A stretch of 64,000 nt of DNA, from the NCBI RefSeq assembly GCF_028023555.1, contig NZ_JAQIOY010000008.1, forward strand, positions 104,749-168,748. Reading direction: 5' to 3'. This DNA comes from Thalassococcus_A lentus. GTDB taxonomy: Bacteria > Pseudomonadota > Alphaproteobacteria > Rhodobacterales > Rhodobacteraceae. The position numbers and the translations under genes were made by a program. Shown here piece after piece: positions 17,112 through 25,160 of this stretch; position 1 is the first letter of the stretch; each line of letters starts with the position of its first letter. The notes beneath the pieces were generated by a model. It saw only the letters and a list, made by a program, of their open reading frames with translations. It made no database searches and was not told where the DNA came from.

Positions 17112-17235
17112 GCAACAAAAAGGGGAAGCTAAAAACAACAAAGCAACAAAAATAGATCTCGAGAAATAGCATAAACGCCGTGGAAAGCGGATCTTTGAGT
17201 CGCCGACTCAAATAAATATGTTGTTTTGTTGTTTT
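17112..17235. promoter_or_regulatory. CAAC/GTTG repeat operators for the DeoR regulator
   Basis: The divergent promoter region holds two facing sets of tandem 8-nt repeats. On the left are AAAACAAC-AAAGCAAC (17132-17147), with a further CAACAAA at 17113-17119; on the right is GTTGTTTT-GTTGTTTT (17220-17235), the reverse complement. DeoR-family proteins bind this kind of short A/T-rich directly repeated element, and looping between two sets is known for the family. The assignment to the neighbouring regulator is inferred. Confidence 0.5.
17194..17212. promoter_or_regulatory. Perfect 19-bp palindrome in the HAD/DeoR intergenic region
   Basis: TTTGAGTCGCCGACTCAAA is a perfect 9-1-9 inverted repeat, placed between the two CAAC/GTTG repeat sets and about 65 nt before the deoR-type ATG. 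Its symmetry suits a dimeric regulator. It has no T-tract and is not a terminator. Confidence 0.5.
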
Positions 17236-17275
17236 CCGCTGTTAGTCTCATTGGCGAATCGAGTTCGGGGGGGAC

Positions 17276-18049
17276 ATGTCGTCAAAGAAGCAACGGAGAC
17301 GCGAAGCGATAACGGCTATGGTGCTTGAACAAGGCGCGGTGACCGTTGGCTCATTGGCCGAGCGGTTTGATGTGTCTATGCAAACGATCCGCCGCGATGT
17401 GGATACCCTGTGTGAGGGCGACATGCTTCACCGCGTTCATGGCCGTATCGAACTTAGCAAAGAGTTTCTTAATACCCCGTTCGATCAGCGTGCTGGTACG
17501 AATTTGCGGGGCAAGAATGCCATCGGCAAGGCAGCAGCGTCGCTCATTCCAAATGGTTCCACGGTCTTTTTCTCGATCGGCTCGACGCCGCTGAGCGTTG
17601 CTCATGCCATGCGCGACCATAAAGACATGACGATAATTACAAACAACCTAAGCGCAGCGATGTCCTTTTGTGATGAAAGGTCAAATCGGATCATCATACC
17701 TGGTGGTGAAGTCCGGCTGCCGGACCGCGATATACTGGGTGATGAAGCCCTCAAAGAGTTTGGGCGGTTTCGTGCAGATTTTGCGGTGTTTGGCGTCGCC
17801 GGGATCGCTGACGACGGAGGTATGTTGGACTTTCACACAACAGAGGTCCGCGCACGTCAGCAAATGCGCGCCAATGCTCAAACCTCGATGCTGGTTGTAG
17901 ATCGCTCGAAGTTTGGCCGGCAGGCGCCTGCGGTCGGGGACAATATCGCGGAAATGGACAAGGTGATTGCGGATTGCGCTCCTGCCGACGGCTTTGACAG
18001 CGTGCTGGAAGAAATCAAAGACCGCCTGATTTTGGCGGAAGGACATTGA
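17276..18049 (+). CDS. DeoR/GlpR-family transcriptional regulator
   Basis: A 257-residue repressor-type regulator of sugar-phosphate metabolism. The N-terminal winged helix-turn-helix spans about residues 8-55 with the DeoR signature in LAERFDVSMQTIRRDVDTLCEGDMLHRVHG. The C-terminal DeoRC sensor (about 75-235) has the phospho-sugar pocket pattern FFSIGSTPLSVAH, ITNNLSAA and DFAVFGVAGI. GlpR-like proteins sense glycerol-3-phosphate. It starts a plus-strand run with the ABC genes: the next start is 3 nt after its stop. Likely autoregulated through the upstream operators. Confidence 0.88.
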   Translation: MSSKKQRRREAITAMVLEQGAVTVGSLAERFDVSMQTIRRDVDTLCEGDMLHRVHGRIELSKEFLNTPFDQRAGTNLRGKNAIGKAAASLIPNGSTVFFSIGSTPLSVAHAMRDHKDMTIITNNLSAAMSFCDERSNRIIIPGGEVRLPDRDILGDEALKEFGRFRADFAVFGVAGIADDGGMLDFHTTEVRARQQMRANAQTSMLVVDRSKFGRQAPAVGDNIAEMDKVIADCAPADGFDSVLEEIKDRLILAEGH

Positions 18050-18051
18050 AC

Positions 18052-19071
18052 ATGACAACATCAACGTTTGTGAAACTCGACGGTATAGCAAAACGATGGA
18101 ACGGCCAGTTGGGCGTCGAAGGCATAACGCTTGACATACCCGAAGGCAGTTTCACCGCCCTGCTGGGGCCGTCAGGGTGCGGAAAATCGACCACGCTGCG
18201 CCTTTTGGCAGGATTGGAATTGCCTGATGAGGGGCAAATTCTCATCGACGGCAAGGACGTGACGACAAGTGCGGCGTCGGACCGCAATTTGTCGATGGTG
18301 TTTCAGTCATACGCACTGTTTCCGCATCTGTCGGTTGCTGAGAACGTTATGTTCGGCCTGAAAGTCCGCCGCGTGCCAAAGCAAGAGCGGTTGGAGAAAC
18401 TTCATCGCGCCTTGGAGATCACGGGTCTTCTCGGCTACGAGGGCCGCAAGCCGGGCGAATTGTCAGGGGGGCAGCGCCAGCGTGTCGCCCTGGCTCGCGC
18501 GATCGTGGCGGGCCAGCGACTTTGCCTTATGGACGAACCCCTGTCCAATCTCGACGCAAAGCTGCGCAATGCCGTGCGCAAGGACATTAAAAAATTGCAG
18601 CGCGATCTGGGCATCACGGTTGTCTACGTGACCCATGACCAGACCGAAGCGATGAGTATGGCTGATACAGTCGTCTTGATGAAAGATGGACACATCCAGC
18701 AGGTTGGTTCCCCCGAGGATCTCTACAGCAGGCCCAACAACACTTTTGTCGCGGAATTCGTCGGCGCGCCGCCAATGGCTCTGATCGAGTCCACAGCGCT
18801 TGAAGGGTTTGGTGATGACAAGACCATCGGCATCCGCGCTGAAAACATTCAGATCGTTCCTGCGGGGACTGGTCGGATGCGCTGCAAGGTCAATGAGAGT
18901 GAATTCCTCGGTGCCGAGACCCTGATTGGCCTCGATCACGATGGAACCTCCGGACTTTGTGTTTTGCAGCCTGGGCTATCGCTGATGCCTGAAGGCGATG
19001 AGGTTGAGATCAACTTTGACGACGGAAATCTGCACGTCTTTGACGATGCAGGCAAACGGCTGGCCGGGTGA
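18052..19071 (+). CDS. ugpC: ABC transporter ATP-binding protein, UgpC/MalK type
   Basis: ATPase of a carbohydrate-type importer (339 residues). Walker A is GPSGCGKSTT (about 39-48), with Q-loop VFQSYALFPHL, signature LSGGQRQR, Walker B LCLMDEPLSNLDAKLR, H-loop THDQ, and a C-terminal TOBE/MalK regulatory domain (GIRAENIQIV...). The ATG at 18052 is favoured over the TTG at 18046. It is followed by a binding protein and two permeases; the symbol rests on that context and on the phosphodiesterase at the operon's end, and other ligands are possible. Confidence 0.82.
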   Translation: MTTSTFVKLDGIAKRWNGQLGVEGITLDIPEGSFTALLGPSGCGKSTTLRLLAGLELPDEGQILIDGKDVTTSAASDRNLSMVFQSYALFPHLSVAENVMFGLKVRRVPKQERLEKLHRALEITGLLGYEGRKPGELSGGQRQRVALARAIVAGQRLCLMDEPLSNLDAKLRNAVRKDIKKLQRDLGITVVYVTHDQTEAMSMADTVVLMKDGHIQQVGSPEDLYSRPNNTFVAEFVGAPPMALIESTALEGFGDDKTIGIRAENIQIVPAGTGRMRCKVNESEFLGAETLIGLDHDGTSGLCVLQPGLSLMPEGDEVEINFDDGNLHVFDDAGKRLAG

Positions 19072-19116
19072 AATCGGCCCAGTCGGATAATAAGACTGAA
19101 ACCAAGGGAGAGAACC

Positions 19117-20379
19117 ATGAAACTATTTTCGACAACCGGTCTAGGGCTGATCGCAGCCGTCGGATTTGCCATGCCGGCAGCGGCGGAAACCGAACTGACG
19201 ATGTATTATCCTATCGCCGTTGGCGGCGCGTTGACCGAAGTGGTTGACGGCATCGTCGCAGATTTCGAAGCCGCCAACCCTGACATCAAGGTGAACGCGA
19301 TTTATTCGGGCAACTACGACGACACGCGTGTACGTGCTCTGTCCGCGATTGCTTCCGGGGAACCGGCGCAGCTTGCAGTGATGTTTTCAATCGACGCCTA
19401 TGACTTGATCGAACAGGATCTCATCCTGCCGTTTGAAGAAGTTGCAACTTCAGATGCCGATATGGCCTGGCTCAACGGCTTTTATCCGGCGCTGATGGCG
19501 AATGGTCAGATCGAAGGACAGACATGGGGCATTCCGTTCCAGCGGTCGACGATTGTGGCTTACTACAACAAAGACCTGTTCCGCGCGGCGGGCCTTGATC
19601 CGGAAGCCCCGCCGACAACGTGGGACGAAATGATCGAGATGGGCAAAGCGCTCACGAATGATGACACCTATGGCCTGATGATCCCATCCACTGGTTATCC
19701 GTATTGGATGTTCCAGGCGCTTGCGATCCAGAACGGCAAAGAGGTGATGTCAGACGACGGCCTGACCACATATTTCGATGATGAAACTGTTGTTGAGACG
19801 CTGGAGTTCTGGCAGTCCCTTTCAACCGAGCATGGCATCATGCCAACCGGTACCGTCGAATGGGGCACGTTGCGTCAGGCTTTCCTTGAAGGTCAAACAG
19901 CAATGATGTGGCACTCCACAGGCAATCTGACAGCTGTCAAAAACAACGCCAGCTTTGATTTCGGTGTGGCCGAGCTTCCGGGCAATGTACGCCTTGGATC
20001 ACCAACAGGTGGCGGCAACTTCTACCTGTTCAAGGACACGACCGAAGAAGAACGCGCCGCCGCGCTGAAGCTTATGCAGTTCATGACGGCCCCCGACCAG
20101 GCGGCAGCTTGGTCTATTGGTACTGGGTACATGGGTGTGTCGCCTGCAGCGTATGAAACCGAAGCGCTTCAAGCCTATGTCGCAGAGTTCCCACCTGCAC
20201 TGGTGGCACGCAACCAGCTGGAAAACGCCGTAGCTGAATTCTCTACGTTTGAGACAGCGCGGGTGCGTGATGGCCTGAACAACGCGATTCAATCCGCGCT
20301 GACCGGCGCCAAGGAACCAGCCGAAGCACTGGCAGAAGCACAGGCTGCGGCTGAGCGCTTGCTCAAAGACTACCAATAA
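19117..20379 (+). CDS. ugpB: ABC transporter substrate-binding protein, UgpB type
   Basis: Periplasmic receptor (420 residues) with a signal peptide ending AMPAAA near residue 23 and a family 1 binding-protein fold: LTMYYPIAVGGALTEVVDGIVADFE at the start of the mature protein, the GIPFQRSTIVAYYNKDLFRAAGLDP hinge block, and AMMWHSTGNLTAVK. The UgpB-like YYPIxVGG...D motif suggests a glycerol-3-phosphate or glycerophosphodiester ligand, but the ligand is inferred. SD AGGGAGAG precedes the start. A terminator-like hairpin follows the stop. Confidence 0.8.
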   Translation: MKLFSTTGLGLIAAVGFAMPAAAETELTMYYPIAVGGALTEVVDGIVADFEAANPDIKVNAIYSGNYDDTRVRALSAIASGEPAQLAVMFSIDAYDLIEQDLILPFEEVATSDADMAWLNGFYPALMANGQIEGQTWGIPFQRSTIVAYYNKDLFRAAGLDPEAPPTTWDEMIEMGKALTNDDTYGLMIPSTGYPYWMFQALAIQNGKEVMSDDGLTTYFDDETVVETLEFWQSLSTEHGIMPTGTVEWGTLRQAFLEGQTAMMWHSTGNLTAVKNNASFDFGVAELPGNVRLGSPTGGGNFYLFKDTTEEERAAALKLMQFMTAPDQAAAWSIGTGYMGVSPAAYETEALQAYVAEFPPALVARNQLENAVAEFSTFETARVRDGLNNAIQSALTGAKEPAEALAEAQAAAERLLKDYQ

Positions 20380-20389
20380 CGTCTTGGCC

Positions 20390-20422
20390 GGGCCGGTGCT
20401 GCACGCATCGGCCCGACTTTTT
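20390..20422 (+). terminator. Hairpin with T-run between ugpB- and ugpA-type genes
   Basis: A 9-bp stem (20390-20398 GGGCCGGTG with 20406-20414, one G-T pair) encloses a 7-nt loop and is followed by TTTTT at 20418-20422. It lies inside the operon, after the binding-protein gene, so it probably acts as a leaky terminator or 3' stabiliser that gives more binding protein than permease. Confidence 0.65.
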
Positions 20423-20441
20423 CAGCGACCGGAGACGCATC

Positions 20442-21335
20442 ATGTCCACACATGCCAACCTCGAACGCCGCAGGCAGGCCATATATGGCTGGCTTCTTTT
20501 GTCACCGGCGCTGGTTTTGCTCTCTGCTTTTGCATTCTACCCAAGCATCGCGACGCTCTGGACCAGCCTGTTTTCGCGCGGCACGCGGCGTAGACCCGTC
20601 GAATATGTCGGATTTGAAAACTATTCCGATCTCTTTGCTGATCCCACTTTCTGGTTGGTGGTCAAAAACAACCTCATGTACGCAGGTGTCACAATCCCGG
20701 TTTCCATGGGTATTGCACTGGCGATGGCCCTTTGGGCGAACGGAAAAATCCGCGCGCGTGGCTTTGTAAGGACCGCTTATTTTACACCAACGGTCCTGCC
20801 CATGATCGCGGCGGCCAATCTGTGGCTCTTCTTCTACACCCCGGGCTTGGGCGTGCTTGACCAAATCGGCAGCGTTTTCGGCCTGCCTTCTGTCAATTGG
20901 CTGGGTCAGCCTGAAACCGCACTCTGGGCGATCATTATTGTGACCATATGGAAAGAGGCAGGGTTCTTCATGATCTTCTACCTCGCTGCGTTGCAAACGA
21001 TCCCAGAAGAATTGAAAGAAGCCGCTGATATCGAAGGCGCCAGCCGCTGGACCTATACCCGTCGTATCGTCTTGCCGCTGTTGATGCCCACCACCTTGTT
21101 CATCGCGGTCAATGCGCTGATCAATTCGGTCAAGCTGATCGATCACCTGTTCATTCTGACGAAGGGTGGGCCATCGGACGCATCCAAACTGCTGCTCTAC
21201 TACATCTGGGAAATGGCCTTTGCCTTCTTCGATGCCCCAAGTGCGGCTGCGATGACGGTGATGGTGATTGTTGTTCTGGCCATCATTGCAGCGATCAAGT
21301 TCAGCTACCTCGATAAAAGGACGCACTACCAATGA
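20442..21335 (+). CDS. ugpA: ABC transporter permease, UgpA type
   Basis: Inner-membrane subunit of 297 residues with about six helices (LLSPALVLLSAFAFYPSIATL is the first). The EAA loop DIEGASRWTYTRRIVLPLLMPT lies near residues 200-222 and contacts the ATPase. It overlaps the next permease by 4 nt. The substrate follows from the neighbouring binding protein, so the symbol is by analogy. Confidence 0.82.
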   Translation: MSTHANLERRRQAIYGWLLLSPALVLLSAFAFYPSIATLWTSLFSRGTRRRPVEYVGFENYSDLFADPTFWLVVKNNLMYAGVTIPVSMGIALAMALWANGKIRARGFVRTAYFTPTVLPMIAAANLWLFFYTPGLGVLDQIGSVFGLPSVNWLGQPETALWAIIIVTIWKEAGFFMIFYLAALQTIPEELKEAADIEGASRWTYTRRIVLPLLMPTTLFIAVNALINSVKLIDHLFILTKGGPSDASKLLLYYIWEMAFAFFDAPSAAAMTVMVIVVLAIIAAIKFSYLDKRTHYQ

Positions 21336-22141
21336 AGAGCCTCACGAACTTTATGGACAGCTTCGGTGCGATCCTGTTGGCTATCATCTGGATTGCGCCC
21401 CTGTTGTTCGCCTTCTGGGCCGCCACACATTCAACATCTGACGCCGTCAATCTGAACCTTTTCTCGCCCTGGACGTTGGAAAATTTCCGGGTGGCCTGGG
21501 CCGGGGCACCGTGGCTGAAGTACTTCCTCAATACCTTCATGCTGGTCACGATCATCCTGATTGGTCAGTTCTTTCTGACCACTTTGGCGGGTTTTGCCTT
21601 TGCGCAGCTAACTTTCCGGGGGAAGGATTTCGTGTTCATTCTCGTGCTGATGCAGCTTTTCATCCTGCCCGAAGTTCTGATCGTCGAGAACTACGCGATG
21701 GTATCACGGCTGGGTCTGTTCGACACGATCCTCGGCGTGGGCATGCCTTACATGGCGTCTGCCTTTGGCATCTTTCTGATGAGGCAAGCCTTCAAAGGCG
21801 TCCCAATTGAATTGCACGAGGCAGCGCGGATCGAGGGTTGCGGGCTACTGGGGATCCTGTGGCGGGTCTATGTGCCACTCGCGAAACCGACATATCTGGC
21901 CTATGCGCTCGTGTCTGTTTCAACCCATTGGAACAACTTCCTATGGCCGCTGATTGTAACCAATTCGCCTGATACGCGGCCTCTGACCGTCGGCCTGTCG
22001 ATCTTTGGTGCGCCGGAAAACGGTGTTGATATCAGCATCATCTCGGCGGCGACCATGATGTCGGTAGCGCCCTTGCTGATTGCTTTCCTCATCTTCCAGC
22101 GTCAGTTCGTTCAAGCCTTCCTGCGCGCAGGGATCAAATGA
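21332..22141 (+). CDS. ugpE: ABC transporter permease, UgpE type
   Basis: Second inner-membrane subunit, 269 residues, about six helices. The EAA loop is IELHEAARIEGCGLLGILWRV near residues 150-172. The C-terminal HWNNFLWPLIVTNSPDTRPLTVGLS is typical of the MalG/UgpE branch. It overlaps the upstream permease and the downstream phosphodiesterase by 4 nt each, so all three should be made together. Confidence 0.83.
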   Translation: MKSLTNFMDSFGAILLAIIWIAPLLFAFWAATHSTSDAVNLNLFSPWTLENFRVAWAGAPWLKYFLNTFMLVTIILIGQFFLTTLAGFAFAQLTFRGKDFVFILVLMQLFILPEVLIVENYAMVSRLGLFDTILGVGMPYMASAFGIFLMRQAFKGVPIELHEAARIEGCGLLGILWRVYVPLAKPTYLAYALVSVSTHWNNFLWPLIVTNSPDTRPLTVGLSIFGAPENGVDISIISAATMMSVAPLLIAFLIFQRQFVQAFLRAGIK

Positions 22142-22929
22142 CGGCGATCCTGCAAATTTCCGACACCCATATTGTGCACGAAGGCGCACTGGTGTCGGGA
22201 CGGCTCGATACAGCGGACGCCCTGGGACGACTGGTTGAACGGATCAGTGGCATTCGCGATAAAATCGGGGCGATTGACGCGCTGTTGGTCACGGGCGACC
22301 TGAGCGATGGTGGTACCGCCGCAAGCTATGACCGTTTCAAGTCGATCATCGCGCCTTTAGGTCTTCCAACTTATGTCATTGCTGGCAACCATGACGCACG
22401 CGAACCGATGCGAGCCGCCTTTGCCCAAGATCTTCCCGCAAGCGGCCATTTGGACTGGAGCCGTCGCGTCGGCGACATCCATTTGATTGGCTTGGACACT
22501 TTGGTCGAAGGGCAAGGAGCGGGCGCGCTGTCCTCAGACAGCTTGTCCTTTCTGCAAGCCGCCCTCGCGCAAGCAGGCGGCGCGCCGGTGCTTCTGGCGT
22601 TGCACCACCCGCCATTCGCGTCTGGCATCCGCTTCATGGATAAGATCGGGTTGACCAACCGTGAAGCGTTTCGCGAAATCATTGCCGATTACAAAGGCAC
22701 GTTGCGCATTGTCTGCGGCCACGTCCACTGCATGATGGTGACCGATGTGGCGGGTCATATCGCGCTTTCAGCGCCATCGCCCTGCAGCACGTTCGCCTAT
22801 GACCGTCGCTCGGACGCGCCGGTCGGGTTTTACACTCAAGAAGACGGCTGCCTCTTGCATCGATGGAATGGTGGCTTTGAGTCGATCCGGATTGGTCCGG
22901 TCGCCGGTCCGGGCCCTTTCCCGTTCTGA
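22138..22929 (+). CDS. Metallophosphodiesterase, GpdQ/CpdA type
   Basis: A cytosolic class III phosphodiesterase of 263 residues with a two-metal site: DTH (D9, H11), GDLSDGG, GNHD, HHPP and GHVH in order. The pattern and length fit GpdQ glycerophosphodiesterases and CpdA cAMP phosphodiesterases equally; the C-terminal AGPGPFPF resembles the ending of GpdQ. As it overlaps a Ugp-type permease by 4 nt, hydrolysis of an imported phosphodiester is the likelier job, but cyclic nucleotide hydrolysis is not excluded. Confidence 0.82.
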   Translation: MTAILQISDTHIVHEGALVSGRLDTADALGRLVERISGIRDKIGAIDALLVTGDLSDGGTAASYDRFKSIIAPLGLPTYVIAGNHDAREPMRAAFAQDLPASGHLDWSRRVGDIHLIGLDTLVEGQGAGALSSDSLSFLQAALAQAGGAPVLLALHHPPFASGIRFMDKIGLTNREAFREIIADYKGTLRIVCGHVHCMMVTDVAGHIALSAPSPCSTFAYDRRSDAPVGFYTQEDGCLLHRWNGGFESIRIGPVAGPGPFPF

Positions 22930-22957
22930 TCGTTCTACCTGAAAGAAAGCAAAAAAG

Positions 22958-24613
22958 GTGAGTGAACCGCACGCTATCCAAATCCTTATCCATATCGCAG
23001 GCGCAGCTGCTCTGTTGATCTGGGCTGTCCGCTTGGTTCGTACCGGAGTTGAACGCGGGTTCGCGGCGCCCATGCGTTTCTGGCTGCGCCATTCGGCCAA
23101 GAACCGGCTGCTGGCGGCTGGAACAGGGATGGGGGCGGCCGTGCTGTTGCAAAGTTCCACGGCGGTTGCGGTTCTGGTTTCCAACTTTGTCTCAAAGGGC
23201 GGACTGGGGGCTGCGACAGGGCTGGCATTCTTGCTGGGGGCCGATGTCGGATCTGCCGTGGTGACACAGCTGTTGATGGTGCGCCAACCGCTTTTGATCC
23301 CATTGCTACTGGTCATCGGAATCACGATTTTTCTGCGCGGCGAAGGCAGCAACACACGTCAGATTGGCCGCATCATGATCGGGCTTGCCTTGATTTTCGT
23401 CTCGCTTGATATGATCCGAGGCGCAACAGAACCCATGATTTCAAACCCCGGTACACAGGCCGTTATGGCCTATCTAGGCCGCGATCTGTTGACTGCTTTC
23501 ATCATTGGGGCCGTTTTCGCCTGGGGCGTACACTCCAGTGTCGCGGCGGTGTTGCTGTTTGTCACCTTGGCCGGACAGTCGATCCTGCCGGTCGCTGCCG
23601 CCGCCGCGATGGTTCTGGGGGCCAATCTGGGCGGTGGCTTCATTGCATTTGTTTTGACCTATTCCGCACCGCTTTCGTCGCGCAGAATGGTCATGGCAAA
23701 TCTGATCCTACGAGGCGGTGGGGCCGCACTGACACTGGCACTGATCACAGCCTTGCCGGACGTCTTGACCCAACTTGGCGCAACACCCGCGCGACAAGCC
23801 ATCAACCTGCACCTCGCCTTCAATGTGGCATTGGCTATCGTGGCGCTTCCGTTGGTCGGGGCGATAACATCCGGATTGTCATATGTTATGGTAGAAAAAC
23901 CTGCCTCAAACGCTTCGTTGCAAACCATCAGTGTCCTGGACCCCGCGCTTCTGGATCGGCCCCAGCGCGCAATTGACTGTGCGGCGCGTGAATTGCTTAC
24001 CATGGGTCAAAAGATCGAACGGATGTTGATCGCGGTCGAACCGCTCTATGACCAATGGAACGCGACCACCGCCAGCATGATCGTGGATCAGGACAAGGCC
24101 ATCAAGAAAACTCACCTGGACATCAAACTCTACCTTGCCCGCCTTGGACAGAAGGGAATGAATGAAGATCTGAGCCGACGTTCCATGGAGCTTGCCTCGA
24201 TTTCTTCCAACCTCGACGCTGCGTCCGATGCGATAACGAGGATAATGCTCGATCTTGCCGAACGTCTTGACCGACAAAAACTCAACTTTTCGCCTAAGGG
24301 CCGCGAGGAAATCAGTGACTTCATGGATCGTGTTCAGAGCAATGTGCAGCTTGCTTTGAATGTGATGCTAAACCAAAATCCTGCTGAAGCGCGCGAACTG
24401 GTCGCCGCCAAGGAAAAGGTGCGCATGGTCGAACAGAAATTGCAGCGCAGCCATATCGGCCGTCTGCGCGAGGGGCTTACCGAAAGCATTGAGACCAGCA
24501 ACATCCATCAAGAAACGTTGCGCGCGCTTAAGCAAATCAACACTGCTTTCTCAATGGTGGGGCACCCAATCCTCCTGAAATCAGGCGACCTGTTAAAGAG
24601 CCGCCTTGCCTAG
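22958..24613 (+). CDS. Na/Pi cotransporter family protein with PhoU-like tail
   Basis: A 551-residue membrane protein. The N-terminal part (about 1-310) has two Na/Pi cotransporter (PF02690) repeats, each with the QSSTAV-like motif (LLQSSTAVAVLVSNFV near 65; GVHSSVAAVLLFVT near 195). The C-terminal 220 residues form a soluble, helical PhoU-like domain. GTG at 22958 is used as start. It follows the phosphodiesterase by 28 nt and is plausibly part of the same unit, moving phosphate set free from organophosphates. Direction and regulation of transport are unknown. Confidence 0.85.
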   Translation: MSEPHAIQILIHIAGAAALLIWAVRLVRTGVERGFAAPMRFWLRHSAKNRLLAAGTGMGAAVLLQSSTAVAVLVSNFVSKGGLGAATGLAFLLGADVGSAVVTQLLMVRQPLLIPLLLVIGITIFLRGEGSNTRQIGRIMIGLALIFVSLDMIRGATEPMISNPGTQAVMAYLGRDLLTAFIIGAVFAWGVHSSVAAVLLFVTLAGQSILPVAAAAAMVLGANLGGGFIAFVLTYSAPLSSRRMVMANLILRGGGAALTLALITALPDVLTQLGATPARQAINLHLAFNVALAIVALPLVGAITSGLSYVMVEKPASNASLQTISVLDPALLDRPQRAIDCAARELLTMGQKIERMLIAVEPLYDQWNATTASMIVDQDKAIKKTHLDIKLYLARLGQKGMNEDLSRRSMELASISSNLDAASDAITRIMLDLAERLDRQKLNFSPKGREEISDFMDRVQSNVQLALNVMLNQNPAEARELVAAKEKVRMVEQKLQRSHIGRLREGLTESIETSNIHQETLRALKQINTAFSMVGHPILLKSGDLLKSRLA

Positions 24614-25160
24614 CGGCATTGCTCATTAGCTTGCGGGATGTCGAATGGTCGCTTGGGGGCCGCGGTTACGATGCCGACCGGTTCAGAGAAGCGTTGAAAG
24701 ACAACGGGATATGCGCCGGCATCCCAGACCGAAAGCAGCGCAAGAAGGCATTGAAATATGAGAAGTGGTGTTACAACGCCGGAACCGGATCGAGATCATG
24801 TTCGGCAGGCTGAGGGATTGGCGGCGTGTGGCAACCCGATACGACAGATGCCCGAAGGTCTTCCTGTCAGCCATCGCCCTCGCAGCACTCTTCATCTGCT
24901 GATTATGAGTCCTTACCCTAAGCATATCGCGTATTCCTTGCGTGTCTTTGAAAGCCAAAAAAACTGTGTTTGCGGTCAGCCAACTCGAGCATATCGAAAT
25001 TCGATGTAGACGCATTGATGCAGACCTTGGGTCGTGCTCGATGGCGCTTCAATTCGAGTTCGGTGCTTTGCGGTGGAGGCCGTCAGGCACGATTTGCGCT
25101 AGGTGTTTGTGGTTCTTTGCCTCAATGTGGCCACTGAAACCGGAACAGTGAGGGCACGGG
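24614..25160. other. Intergenic region with a decayed transposase
   Basis: No intact gene is visible in this 547-nt stretch. The first half holds a decayed IS5-type transposase end (annotated separately), and the 24903-25160 part shows no convincing coding frame, RNA gene or terminator. I see no clear terminal inverted repeats. Confidence 0.6.
24658..24902 (+). pseudogene. Transposase remnant, IS5 family (C-terminal end)
   Basis: The frame reads GRGYDADRFREALKDNG...IPDRKQRKKALKYEKWCYN, then a shift after TACAA restores RRNRIEIMFGRLRDWRR, VATRYDRCPKVFLSAIALAA and a stop at 24900-24902. This is the well-known C-terminal DDE block of IS5-type transposases. A single missing base (near 24776) breaks the frame, and the N-terminal two thirds are absent. 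It is a dead fragment about 40 nt after the Na/Pi gene. Confidence 0.85.

Noticed and set aside
24683..25015. Minus-strand frame across the transposase remnant
   Set aside because: It is the antisense of an IS5-type transposase fragment and has no recognisable protein.
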